From assembly GCA_900549455.1 (NCBI GenBank), contig UROM01000022.1, positions 1 through 20,479 on the forward strand: a DNA stretch of 20,479 nt, read 5' to 3'. The translations under genes and the position numbers were made by a program. Below the pieces are notes generated by a model that was given only the letters and a program-made list of their open reading frames with translations, did not search any database and was not told the origin of the DNA. This stretch comes from an uncultured Collinsella sp. Lineage in GTDB: Bacteria; Actinomycetota; Coriobacteriia; Coriobacteriales; Coriobacteriaceae. Shown piece after piece: positions 1 to 7,577 of this stretch (positions are counted from its first letter, which is position 1; every line of letters starts with the position of its first letter).

Positions 1-48
1 TCTACACTTATGCGATCGTCGGCAGCGTCAGATGTGTATAAGAGACAG
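1..48. other. Illumina Nextera/P5 adapter (non-genomic)
   Basis: Positions 16-48 are the Nextera read-1 transposase adapter, ending in AGATGTGTATAAGAGACAG at 30-48. Positions 1-7 (TCTACAC) match the tail of the P5 oligonucleotide. Positions 8-15 (TTATGCGA) sit exactly where an 8-nt i5 index belongs. Genomic sequence therefore starts at 49. Translations through this stretch give artificial peptides such as SSAASDVYKRQ on one strand and LSLIHI on the other. Confidence 0.98.
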
Positions 49-783
49 TTTGAAAGTGGAGCCGGCACTCGGCATATCGAGCGGCTGCTTGTCTTCGCGA
101 CGCTGACGGTAGTCGTCCATGTCAGCCTTGATCATCGCGGCGTTGCCCGGGGCGAGATTGAAAGTGGCCGAAAGCACGACGAAGCCGTCGTCGGCAATGC
201 GGCTCTTGCGATAACCCAGGTTGAGCTCGTCGACATCGAACTCGATGATGCTGCCGCTGCCGCGGGTGCCGTCGTCGAGCATGCGGGCGGGCTTGTAGAC
301 GCGCACAGTCCCCAGCACATCGGCCATGCAGGCACCGTAGGCGCCGGCGTTCATGTAGCAGGCGCCGCCGACCGATCCGGGGATGCCCGAGATGGGCTCC
401 ATGCCGGTGAGACCGGCCTCGGCTGCCGCCGCGGCGACATCGGAAAGCAAGGCGCCGGCTGCCGCCGTGACGTGCGTGCCGTCGACGGTGATGTCGGAGA
501 GGCCCTCGCCCAGCGCCACGACGACGCCGCGGATGCCCTTGTCGCCGACAAGCAGGTCGGAGCCGTTGCCCACGATGGTGAGTGGCAGATCGCAGCGATA
601 GCAGGTATCGAGTGTGGCGACGAGTCCCTGCTCGGTATCGGGCGTGACAAAGACGTCAGCCGGGCCGCCGATCTTAAACGTGGTGTGTTCGCGCATGGGC
701 TCGCTCATCAGCACGTTGTCCTCGCCGGCAACGCCAGCAAGCGCGCACAGCAGGTCCTCGTTAAAAAAGTCGTTCTCGTGCAT
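49..783 (-). CDS. murB: UDP-N-acetylenolpyruvoylglucosamine reductase MurB, C-terminally truncated by contig end
   Basis: MurB is the cytoplasmic FAD enzyme that reduces UDP-GlcNAc-enolpyruvate to UDP-MurNAc with NADPH in peptidoglycan precursor synthesis. 245 genomic codons remain. Visible motifs are the FAD-binding HTTFKIGGPAD (33-43), GNGSDLLVGDKGIRG (72-86), EPISGIPGSVGG (129-140) with MNAGAYG (144-150), the YRKSR active-site segment (191-195), and AGSTFK (240-245) carrying the expected catalytic Ser242. The C-terminal part with the catalytic Glu is missing because the read ends in adapter; the last six residues of the open frame (LSLIHI) are adapter-encoded. The start at 783 is chosen because AAGGCGG lies about 8 nt upstream and MHENDFF begins family-like sequence; an in-frame ATG at 882 would add 33 unconvincing residues. 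It is divergent from the LacI-family gene. Confidence 0.95.
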
Positions 784-826
784 ACGAATATCCGCCTTTT
801 GGTGGTCGTTGTCATCAATCGATTGC

Positions 827-832
827 AATATA
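827..832 (-). promoter_or_regulatory. Possible murB -10 element
   Basis: TATATT on the minus strand lies about 45 nt upstream of the murB start in the 183-bp divergent gap to the LacI-family gene. I could not find a convincing -35 at 16-18 bp, so this is only a candidate. Confidence 0.3.
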
Positions 833-925
833 CCCCACCCGGACGGATTTGGTGCGCTGGCGGCGATAAAACAGCCGTCCACCGGATTGGTAAAGTGTTT
901 ATCACCGAGGTAGAGGGGCAGTCGC

Positions 926-931
926 TATACT
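926..931 (+). promoter_or_regulatory. Possible -10 element of the LacI-family gene
   Basis: TATACT at 926-931 would place transcription initiation near 938, about 30 nt before the ATG at 967. No good -35 is visible at normal spacing. The upstream stretch contains GATAAAAC (near 868), which resembles half of the xfp operator; this is weak support for autoregulation. Confidence 0.35.
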
Positions 932-966
932 TTCAAGAGATTGCGCGTAAACCTGGAAGGAGCGAG

Positions 967-1995
967 ATGGCCAACAAAGTCACCCTCAAGCAGATCGCCC
1001 AGGAGGTGGGGCTTTCCCCCTCGTCGGTCTCGCTTGTTCTCAATAATCGGCCTTGTCGCATCTCGGAAGAAAACCGCAAGCTCATTAAAGAGGTCGCGGC
1101 GCGCAACCACTATGTTCCTAACCAGATTGCGCGTAGCTTGGTCATGCGCGAGTCGCGCACGCTGGGTCTTATCGTCCCTAACATCGAGAGCCGCTTTTTT
1201 GCCTCGCTCGCCGGCAGTTTGGAAAAGCGCTGCCGTGAGGACGGTTACGCACTCTTTATTACCAGCTCGGGCGGAAGCGCCGATGACGATCTTGAGCTGC
1301 TGCGCCAGTTGGTGACGCGCGGCGTTGACGGCGTCTTTTTGGTGGTGGGTGACGAGTTCTCCGACGACCGCGCCCTGCGCGAAGAAGTCAGCCATCTGCC
1401 TATCCCTGCCGTGATGGTCGATCGTGCCATTGAGGGACTCGAGTGCGACAAGGTGATGTTCGACCACGAGATGGGTGGCTACATGGCCACCCGCTATCTG
1501 ATCGAGCAGGGTCACTGTCGCATTGCCTGCTTGGTTAACGCGCGCCGTTCCAATACAGGTCGCAAGCGACTTGCCGGCTATGAGCGCGCGCTGCGTGAGG
1601 TTGGCCTGCCTATCGACGCACGTTTGGAGTTTGAGAGCGAGTACTACATTCCGAGTGCATACGAGGCCTCGGAGGCGGTACTCGCAACCGATGCCACCGC
1701 CGTGTTCGCAAGCTCGGACAACATTGCCCTCGGTTTGCTCAAGCGCTTGCACGAGATGGGGAAGAGCATCCCGGGCGATATCTCGGTGGTGAGCTATGAC
1801 AACTCGGCGGCAGACGTCCTCTTTGAGCCGGCACTGACCGCCATTGAGCAGGATCCTGGCGTGCTCGCGGAGCATGCTTTTGGCTGCATGTCCAAGCGTC
1901 TTGCCGGTAGGGGCGGTAGGCGTGCCGAAGAGGTCGTCCTGGAGCCGGCACTTATCGTTAAGGGCAGCGTGCTCAAGCTTACTAAACACAACTAA
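967..1995 (+). CDS. LacI/GalR-family transcriptional regulator
   Basis: A 342-aa DNA-binding regulator of full LacI-family length. The N-terminal helix-turn-helix with hinge is clear: VTLKQIAQEVGLSPSSVSLV (5-24), then SEENRKLI and YVPNQIARSL. It is followed by a periplasmic-binding-protein-like sensor domain starting at RTLGLIVPN (64-72), with the typical ASSDNIALGLL and PGDISVVSYD segments near the C-terminus. The start at 967 is set by GGAAGGAG just upstream; the open frame runs back to position 10 only because of adapter and antisense murB sequence. It lies 204 bp upstream of xfp in the same direction. Two AAAACGTTTT palindromes in that gap fit a LacI-type operator, so xfp is the likely target (inference). 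The effector is unknown. Confidence 0.93.
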   Translation: MANKVTLKQIAQEVGLSPSSVSLVLNNRPCRISEENRKLIKEVAARNHYVPNQIARSLVMRESRTLGLIVPNIESRFFASLAGSLEKRCREDGYALFITSSGGSADDDLELLRQLVTRGVDGVFLVVGDEFSDDRALREEVSHLPIPAVMVDRAIEGLECDKVMFDHEMGGYMATRYLIEQGHCRIACLVNARRSNTGRKRLAGYERALREVGLPIDARLEFESEYYIPSAYEASEAVLATDATAVFASSDNIALGLLKRLHEMGKSIPGDISVVSYDNSAADVLFEPALTAIEQDPGVLAEHAFGCMSKRLAGRGGRRAEEVVLEPALIVKGSVLKLTKHN

Positions 1996-2094
1996 ACACG
2001 TTTATCAATTTGCAGAGACTGAATGTGGAGCACCTGTGACAGGCAATGCCGCAGGTGAATGTCGCGTTTTGTTGATCGATGCGATTGATAAGGA

Positions 2095-2129
2095 TGATAA
2101 AACGTTTTTTCACCATGATAAAACGTTTT
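2095..2129 (+). promoter_or_regulatory. Tandem palindromic operators upstream of xfp
   Basis: TGATAAAACGTTTT occurs twice, at 2095-2108 and 2116-2129. Each copy contains the perfect palindrome AAAACGTTTT (2099-2108, 2120-2129) with the central CG typical of LacI-family operators. The two centres are 21 bp apart, two helical turns, so both sites face the same side of the DNA. The second copy lies immediately upstream of the candidate xfp -10, where bound protein would obstruct RNA polymerase. Confidence 0.7.
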
Positions 2130-2135
2130 AGCAAA

Positions 2136-2141
2136 TATACT
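2136..2141 (+). promoter_or_regulatory. Probable -10 element of xfp
   Basis: TATACT lies 7 nt after the second AAAACGTTTT palindrome and about 60 nt before the xfp ATG. No canonical -35 is seen; the -35 region is occupied by the operator sequence, which suggests a regulated promoter. Confidence 0.5.
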
Positions 2142-2199
2142 AGTCCCAACGAATGGTTGCCGTATCGGAGGGTGACCGCACAGCGAAGGGACATAAACA

Positions 2200-4728
2200 A
2201 TGGCTAAAACACTGGGGACGCCGTGGCAAAAGCTGGGACACGAGGTGCCGGCTTCCGAGCTCGAGGGCGTCGATCTGTATTGGCGCGCATCGAACTATCT
2301 GTCCGTCGGTCAGATCTACCTTCGCTCTAACCCGCTGATGCGCACCGACTTTGTTGATGAGAAAACCGGTGAGGTGCGCGACTTTGGTCGTCCGGACGTT
2401 AAGCACCGTCTGGTCGGTCACTGGGGCACCACGCCCGGCATCAACTTCCTGTTCGGTCATGTCAACCGCCTCATCGCCGATCACAACCAGAACGCCATTT
2501 TCTTGATGGGCCCGGGTCACGGTGGCCCCGCCGGTACCGCCCAGTCGCTGCTCGATGGTACCTACCGTGAGATTCGCCCCGACATCACCAATGACGAGGC
2601 TGGCCTGCAGAAGTTCTTCCGCCAGTTCTCTTATCCCGGCGGCATCCCGAGCCACTTTGCGCCCGAGACGCCCGGCTCCATCCACGAGGGCGGCGAGCTC
2701 GGCTACACGCTCAGCCACGCCTACGGCGCCGTCATGGACAACCCGAGCCTGCTGGCCGTGGCCGTGGTGGGCGACGGCGAGTCCGAGACCGGTCCGCTTG
2801 CGACTTCCTGGCAGTCCAACAAGCTCGTGAACCCGGCAACCGACGGTATCGTCCTGCCGATCCTGCACCTCAACGGCTACAAGATTGCCAATCCCACCAT
2901 CCTTGCCCGCGTGTCCGACGAAGAGCTCACCAAGTTCTTTGAGGGCATGGGCTATAAGCCGCACTTCTTTGTCGCCGGTTTCGACGATGAGAGCCATGCA
3001 AGCATTCACGCGCGTTTTGCCGCCCTGTTCGAGCAGGTCTTCGATGAGATCTGCGACATCAAGGCCACCGCTATGGCTCAGGCCACTGCGGGCGAGACCG
3101 TGGTCCGTCCGGCCTATCCCATGATCGTGTTCCGTACGCCCAAGGGTTGGACCTGCCCCAAGCAGATTGATGGCAAGAAGACCGAGGACTCCTGGCGCGC
3201 CCATCAGGTGCCGCTGGCGAGTGCCAAGGACACCCACGAGCACTTCCGCGTGCTGCGCGAGTGGCTGCGCTCCTACAAGCCCGAGGAGCTCTTTACGCCC
3301 GAGGGTCAGGTGCGCCCCGAGGTGACGGCCTTTATGCCGACCGGTGAGCTGCGCATCGGCGCCAACCCCAATGCAAACGGCGGCAAGGTGCGCCGCGAGC
3401 TCGAGCTCCCCGATATTCATGCCCACGAGATCCCCGTCGCAAGCAAGGGCCACGGCTGGGGCTCCACTGAGGCCGCCCGCGTCTTTGGCGAGTACACTGC
3501 CGACGTTCTGGCCAAGAACATGGACGATTTCCGCATTTTCGGTCCCGACGAGACTGCGTCCAACCGCCTGCAGGCTGCCTACAAGGTGACCAAGAAGCAG
3601 TGGGATGCCGGCTTCTACGAGGACGATGCCAACGACGAGCTGCTGGCCGGTTCCGGTAAGGTTGTCGAGCAGCTGTCCGAGCACCAGTGCGAGGGCTTCC
3701 TCGAGGCATACGTGCTCACCGGCCGCTCGGGTGTGTGGAGCTCCTACGAGAGCTTTGTCCACGTGGTCGATTCCATGGTCAACCAGCACTGCAAATGGCT
3801 CGAGGCCACCAAGCGCGAGATTCCGTGGCGTGCCCCCATTAGCGGTCTCAACATTTTGCTGTCGAGCCATGTCTGGCGTCAGGACCACAACGGCTTCTCG
3901 CACCAGGACCCCGGCTTTATCGACCTGCTGCTCAACAAGGCCAACGACACGCATATCGTGAATGCCTACTATCCGGCCGACGCCAACATGGCGCTTGCCG
4001 TTGCCGAGCGCGTCTACCAGTCCACCGACTGCGTCAACGCCATCTTCTGTGGCAAGCAGCCCGCCCCCACCTTCCAGACGGTCGACGAGGCCAGGTCCGA
4101 GCTCGCCGAGGGCGTAGCGACCTGGGAGTGGGCATCGACTGCCGATTCGCTCGCAGAGGCCGACGTCGTGGTCGCCACGTGCGGTGACGTACCGACGCTC
4201 GAGGCTCTGGCTGCAACCGACATGCTGCGCGAGCTGGGCATTAAGGTGTGGTTCGTCAACGTGGTCGACCTGCTCAAGATCCAGAACGTCTGCGAGAACG
4301 ACCAAGCCATCAGCGATGAGCGCTGGGCTGAGCTGTTTGGCCTCGGCGAGAAGCCCGTGCTCTTTGCGTTCCACGCCTATGCCGGCACGATCCGCCGTCT
4401 GATCTGGAACCGCCCCGGCCACGATGCCTTCCGCGTCCACGGCTACGAGGAGAAGGGCTCCACGACCACGCCGTTCGACATGCTGCGCCTGAACAACATG
4501 GACCGCTGGGCCCTGGCCGCCGACGTGCTGCGCATGGTCGACGCTGATAAGTTTGCCGAGCAGATTGATGAGTGGGAGGCTTTCCGCACCGAGGCCTTTG
4601 AGTTCGCGTGCGACGAGGGCTTCGATCACCCGGCCTTCACCGACTGGGTCTGGCCCGACGCCGCAGCCGCAACTGCTGCCGACGGCGTGCTCTCCGCAAC
4701 GCAGATGACCGCTGGCGACAACGAATAG
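2200..4728 (+). CDS. xfp: Xylulose-5-phosphate/fructose-6-phosphate phosphoketolase
   Basis: A TPP-dependent cytoplasmic enzyme that cleaves xylulose-5-P (or fructose-6-P) with phosphate to acetyl-phosphate plus glyceraldehyde-3-P (or erythrose-4-P), the key step of phosphoketolase fermentation. At 842 aa it is about family length or slightly longer. Visible signatures are RASNYLSVGQIYLRSNPLM near the N-terminus, HRLVGHWGTTPG, MGPGHGGPAG (103-112) with the TPP/substrate histidine, FSYPGGIPSHFAPETPGSIH, and the thiamine-binding GDGESETG (191-198) with its distal Asn225 in HLNGYKIANPT. The C-terminal part has SSHVWRQDHNGFSHQDPG and YYPADANM. The start has GAAGGGA about 9 nt upstream. It has strongly biased, GC-rich codon use, as expected for a highly expressed central gene. 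A tandem operator precedes it and a large hairpin element follows the stop. Confidence 0.98.
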   Translation: MAKTLGTPWQKLGHEVPASELEGVDLYWRASNYLSVGQIYLRSNPLMRTDFVDEKTGEVRDFGRPDVKHRLVGHWGTTPGINFLFGHVNRLIADHNQNAIFLMGPGHGGPAGTAQSLLDGTYREIRPDITNDEAGLQKFFRQFSYPGGIPSHFAPETPGSIHEGGELGYTLSHAYGAVMDNPSLLAVAVVGDGESETGPLATSWQSNKLVNPATDGIVLPILHLNGYKIANPTILARVSDEELTKFFEGMGYKPHFFVAGFDDESHASIHARFAALFEQVFDEICDIKATAMAQATAGETVVRPAYPMIVFRTPKGWTCPKQIDGKKTEDSWRAHQVPLASAKDTHEHFRVLREWLRSYKPEELFTPEGQVRPEVTAFMPTGELRIGANPNANGGKVRRELELPDIHAHEIPVASKGHGWGSTEAARVFGEYTADVLAKNMDDFRIFGPDETASNRLQAAYKVTKKQWDAGFYEDDANDELLAGSGKVVEQLSEHQCEGFLEAYVLTGRSGVWSSYESFVHVVDSMVNQHCKWLEATKREIPWRAPISGLNILLSSHVWRQDHNGFSHQDPGFIDLLLNKANDTHIVNAYYPADANMALAVAERVYQSTDCVNAIFCGKQPAPTFQTVDEARSELAEGVATWEWASTADSLAEADVVVATCGDVPTLEALAATDMLRELGIKVWFVNVVDLLKIQNVCENDQAISDERWAELFGLGEKPVLFAFHAYAGTIRRLIWNRPGHDAFRVHGYEEKGSTTTPFDMLRLNNMDRWALAADVLRMVDADKFAEQIDEWEAFRTEAFEFACDEGFDHPAFTDWVWPDAAAATAADGVLSATQMTAGDNE

Positions 4729-4732
4729 CATC

Positions 4733-4879
4733 CGGGACGGTCTCGCGCTGGGGCCGCCTCCGGGCGGGCGCCTTCCTCTGAGAAGTGGGCTTCGCGAACT
4801 TCTCAGAGGAAGGCGCCCGCCCGGAGGCGGCCCTCTCGACTGTTTCGATATGCGGGGCTGAGATTTTTTTGATGCAATG
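4733..4879. repeat. Long-hairpin repeat, copy 1 (36-bp perfect stem)
   Basis: A perfect 36-bp inverted repeat (4751-4786 with 4798-4833) surrounds the 11-nt loop GGGCTTCGCGA (4787-4797), with one further G·T pair at the base. The flanks (4733-4750 and 4834-4879, including CTCGACTGTTTCGATATGC and a T-tract) are nearly the same as those of copy 3 at 5986-6135. The inner stem sequence differs between copies but stays fully paired. It starts a few bases after the xfp stop, so it may also serve as a transcript 3' end; the T-tract at 4864-4870 is about 30 nt beyond the stem, so it is not a canonical terminator. Confidence 0.9.
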
Positions 4880-4945
4880 GGGAGCTTGCTGATACTGCCT
4901 TGGGGGTTGTATATCTTTCTTTAGTCAGCCAGCGATACATTGCCG

Positions 4946-5018
4946 GGGCCGGGGTGCCTGCTTTGTTTTGAGAAGTTCGCGAAGCCCACTTCTCAAAACA
5001 AAGCAGGCACCCCGGCCC
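4946..5018. repeat. Long-hairpin repeat, copy 2 (31-bp perfect stem, inverted loop)
   Basis: A perfect 31-bp inverted repeat (4946-4976 with 4988-5018) surrounds the loop TCGCGAAGCCC (4977-4987), the exact reverse complement of the loop in copies 1 and 3. The base still reads GGGGCC...GGCCCT on the + strand as in the other copies. The stem interior (TTTGTTTTGAGAAG) is unlike copies 1 and 3, and the outer flanks of those copies are absent. It ends 24 bp before the AEC permease start. Confidence 0.9.
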
Positions 5019-5042
5019 TCGTGGAATAGATAAGGGGGATGC

Positions 5043-5981
5043 ATGAGCTTTACGAGTGTGGCGCTTCAGATGTTGACGGTTTCGTTGCCCATTTTGTTGG
5101 GGTGGTGTATCGCCAAACTGGGGTTTATGAAAGCGGAGTTCGAGCGCGAGCTATCGCATCTGCTGCTGCAGGTGGCGCTGCCGTGCTTGGTGCTTTCGTC
5201 AGCGCTGGGCGATGATGTGAAGCTTCCGAGCATTGCCGATACGTTTTCGCTCATGGGTCTGTCCTTTGCGATGTATATGGTGGCGATCGTCATCGCGTTT
5301 GCTGTCACCGCTGCTCTTCGCGTTCCCAAAGGGACGGAATGCTCGTATCGCTTCGCCGTGCTTTTCGGTAATGCCGGGTTTATCGGTTTTCCGGTTATTT
5401 CGGCGGTGTTGGGAAAACAGGCGCTGTTGTATGCATCGATTGCGCTTATCCCCCTAAACTTGCTTATGTTTACCGTCGGCATCATGTTATTTAGCGGAAT
5501 GAATGGTGGCCTCAAAAAGCAGATACGCAATATTGCCGCTTGCTGTAAGAGTCCCGGTCTCATTGCAAGTGTTGTTGTGCTTGGGATCGTACTAACCGGA
5601 TGGACCGATTGGGGCGTGTTGGGCGACTCGATTTCTATCGTTGGCACCATGACCACTCCGGCGGCATTGTTGCTCATGGGGTCGTCTATCGCCAAGTATC
5701 GTCCGCTCGAGATGCTCACCAACTGGCGTGCCTATGTCGTCGTGGCATTTCGCCTGGTTGTCGTGCCGGTGGCATGTCTTGCCGTCGCGCGCTTGTGGCC
5801 AGGCATGACGCCCATGTTTATCACGACGCTTGTGCTCGAGATGGCAATGCCGGTGGGTAGCAACGGTACGCTGTACTGCCTTCAATACGGTAAGGATGCA
5901 CGCCCCATGATGCAGTGCACGTTTTTGTCGATCGTCTGCTCCATTCTGACTATCCCGCTCGTAACCACGCTGTGCGGGTAG
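5043..5981 (+). CDS. AEC (auxin efflux carrier)-family transporter
   Basis: A 312-aa hydrophobic integral membrane protein with about ten predicted helices, the size and pattern of the AEC / malate-permease-like family. Family-like features are the N-terminal LPILLGWCIAKLGFM, the HLLLQVALPCLVLSSAL segment (an LxxxxxPxL half-site helix), LFGNAGFIGFPVISAVLG, and near the end LEMAMPVGSNGTLYC, the second-repeat helix break. Members move organic acids or amino acids; the substrate here cannot be told. GGGGG at 5034-5038 lies just upstream of the ATG. Codon use is visibly more A/T-rich than xfp, and the gene is enclosed by copies 2 and 3 of the hairpin repeat and followed by a transposase remnant. 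This suggests it is an accessory, possibly acquired gene. Confidence 0.85.
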   Translation: MSFTSVALQMLTVSLPILLGWCIAKLGFMKAEFERELSHLLLQVALPCLVLSSALGDDVKLPSIADTFSLMGLSFAMYMVAIVIAFAVTAALRVPKGTECSYRFAVLFGNAGFIGFPVISAVLGKQALLYASIALIPLNLLMFTVGIMLFSGMNGGLKKQIRNIAACCKSPGLIASVVVLGIVLTGWTDWGVLGDSISIVGTMTTPAALLLMGSSIAKYRPLEMLTNWRAYVVVAFRLVVVPVACLAVARLWPGMTPMFITTLVLEMAMPVGSNGTLYCLQYGKDARPMMQCTFLSIVCSILTIPLVTTLCG

Positions 5982-5985
5982 GCAT

Positions 5986-6135
5986 GCGGGACGGCCTCGC
6001 GCTGGGGCCTGCTCCGGGCGGGGTGCCCTGCTCCGGGAAGTGGGCTTCGCGAACTTCCCGGAGCAGGGCACCCCGCCCGGAGCAGGCCCTCTCGACCGTT
6101 TCGATATGCGGGGGCTGATTCTTTTTTATGCAATG
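5986..6135. repeat. Long-hairpin repeat, copy 3 (37-bp perfect stem)
   Basis: A perfect 37-bp inverted repeat (6005-6041 with 6053-6089) surrounds the same loop GGGCTTCGCGA (6042-6052). It begins just after the AEC permease stop. Left flank GGGACGGCCTCGCGCTG and right flank CTCGACCGTTTCGATATGC plus T-tract match copy 1, while many inner stem pairs differ from copy 1 with both partners changed together. Confidence 0.9.
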
Positions 6136-6140
6136 TGTTC

Positions 6141-6260
6141 CTATAGTTTTGTCAACCGTCGGGGCCACTCCCGGTAGGGCATCCGGTCGCGCATCACGGC
6201 GTATATCGCCCTGAGCCGCTTCCTCGCGACGACCTTGAGCGCCCGCCCGTGCCGTTTCCC
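6141..6260 (-). mobile_element. IS110-type transposase C-terminal remnant
   Basis: The last ~40 codons of a minus-strand frame read GKRHGRALKVVARKRLRAIY followed by AVMRDRMPYREWP and stop at 6141. The pattern of a basic segment, then ARKRLRAIYAVMRD and an aromatic tail resembles the end of IS110-family transposases. Upstream in the frame, recognisable transposase sequence stops near 6300, so the catalytic parts are gone and the element is dead. No inverted ends or target duplication were found, which is normal for IS110. Assignment is by motif memory only. Confidence 0.5.
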
Positions 6261-6645
6261 GGGGATGGACCGCGCCACCCCCGGACCCTGCGCGCCAAAG
6301 GGACGAGTCCCCTTGGAACCCCGTCTATTGCTCTCAACACGGAAACAGGGGAGTGGGGGATACGGGTTGTAAGATGCCGACGGGCGAGCGCTATGCTGTC
6401 TCAAGTCCGCATGTAGCTTGGTCGGAGGCCGTCTCTGCGTCTCAAGGCGGGCAGTGGATTCTGGCAATCGAACTTCTTCGTATCTGTTCACTGAGACTTG
6501 AGCGATGCGCTCCGCACAAATAATGTCGCCGAAGTATGCGGAATATCAGAAGAGAGATTGCGGGGCGTAAGTCAGCGCATGAAGAGCTGCCCGTCGTTTT
6601 GATAATGACATAATTAAGTGGCAAACTGAAGCGATCGGAGCGACC
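6261..6645. other. Gene-poor gap before the rpiR gene
   Basis: No convincing gene is seen. On the minus strand a short imperfect hairpin, CCAAGGGGACTCGTCCCTTTGG (6296-6317 region), lies just inside the transposase remnant. The last ~50 bp before 6646 are A/T-richer (GATAATGACATAATTAAG at 6601-6618) and probably hold the rpiR-family promoter, with CATAAT at 6609-6614 a possible -10; no clear -35 was found. Confidence 0.4.
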
Positions 6646-7503
6646 ATGATTCTTGACAGCCTGCGTAACAGCGCGTCTTTTAATGAAACCGACCGAGCCA
6701 TTGCTACCTATCTGCTCAATCATACCGGCGACCTTAAGACCCTCACTATGGCAAAGCTCGCACAGGAGACTTACACTTCGAACGCGACTATCATCCGCTT
6801 TTGTAAGAAATTGGGCCTAAGCGGCTATCGAGAGTTGATTATGCAGCTCATCCAGGAGATAAGCGGAGACTATCTTCTGGCTGCCACTGTCGATCACAAT
6901 CGTCCTTTTGGCAGTACCGATTCAATTGAGGCCATCGAGGGCAACCTTGCAAATCTCCTGAAGGGCGTCATAGATCAAACGAAAATCGAGCTCGATAGCG
7001 CCAAATTGAGCATAATCGCCAAGGCAGTTCTTAGCGCCCCGCGAATTTACATCTTTGCTAAAGGGGAAAGCTATCTGGCGGGAAGTATCTTTCGCAACAA
7101 TCTTCTCAAGCTCGATCGTCATGTCACCATGGCAGACGACGGGGGCCTGCAGACGCTGCACGTTAAGAACGGTAGGCCCGGCGACCTGTTTTTATTCCTA
7201 AGCTACAGCGGCATTCACTATGATTATTCCAAATACGCCACCGCTCTTTCCGAGCGTGGAATCAAGCCGTGTTTAATCACGGCGTTTTCTGATTCGGCGC
7301 TCGCCAGGCAATGCGACACTGTCTTGCTCATTCCAAAATCAGAGCGCGTGATTGGAAAGGTTGCCAATTACTCTTCCATGATCTCGCTCACGTATACGCT
7401 TCAGGTTATTTATTCGCTTATATTCAATCAGGATTATCAAGAGAACTATCGTGTAAAACACGAGGCCGATTCGTTCATCTTTACGAGTTTTGCGGAGATT
7501 TAG
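6646..7503 (+). CDS. MurR/RpiR-family transcriptional regulator with SIS domain
   Basis: A 285-aa regulator with the two domains of the RpiR family. The N-terminal winged helix-turn-helix (1-77) contains SFNETDRAIATYLLNH, LTMAKLAQETYTSNATIIRF and CKKLGLSGYREL. The C-terminal sugar-isomerase (SIS) domain (about 110-260) has IYIFAKGESYLAG and DLFLFLSYSG, and senses phosphosugars in this family. CGGAG lies about 6 nt before the ATG. It converges with the GH4/PTS operon and is the natural candidate regulator: the Bacillus subtilis maltose operon pairs a GH4 enzyme and a IICB with the RpiR-type GlvR. Direction of control (activator or repressor) cannot be read from the sequence. The gene is noticeably lower in GC than the housekeeping genes. 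Confidence 0.92.
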   Translation: MILDSLRNSASFNETDRAIATYLLNHTGDLKTLTMAKLAQETYTSNATIIRFCKKLGLSGYRELIMQLIQEISGDYLLAATVDHNRPFGSTDSIEAIEGNLANLLKGVIDQTKIELDSAKLSIIAKAVLSAPRIYIFAKGESYLAGSIFRNNLLKLDRHVTMADDGGLQTLHVKNGRPGDLFLFLSYSGIHYDYSKYATALSERGIKPCLITAFSDSALARQCDTVLLIPKSERVIGKVANYSSMISLTYTLQVIYSLIFNQDYQENYRVKHEADSFIFTSFAEI

Positions 7504-7509
7504 TCATAA

Positions 7510-7551
7510 AAAAGGTGACCCCAAAGCATTTTTGCCTTGAGGCCACCTTTT
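7510..7551. terminator. Bidirectional terminator between rpiR-family gene and GH4 gene
   Basis: An 18-nt stem with three mismatches (7510-7527 with 7534-7551) encloses a 6-nt loop. It has TTTT at its + strand end and a run of six T on the minus strand, so it can stop both converging transcripts. Confidence 0.8.
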
Positions 7552-7577
7552 GTGCTTTTGCTATTTGGATGGCTTCT

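Noticed and set aside
10..966. N-terminal extension of the LacI-family frame back to position 10
   Set aside because: It runs through adapter and the antisense strand of murB; the ATG at 967 has a ribosome-binding site and starts the helix-turn-helix.
2027..2060. CACCTG...CAGGTG hairpin after the LacI-family gene as a terminator
   Set aside because: The stem is only 6 bp and no T-run follows.
2140..4731. 863-codon open frame antisense to xfp
   Set aside because: It is a shadow of GC-biased codon use in xfp; it has no family sequence, while xfp matches its family end to end.
4834..4870. Hairpin copy 1 with T-tract as a standard xfp terminator
   Set aside because: The T-run is about 30 nt beyond the stem, and the same flank accompanies copy 3 as part of the repeat; terminator function is possible but not shown.
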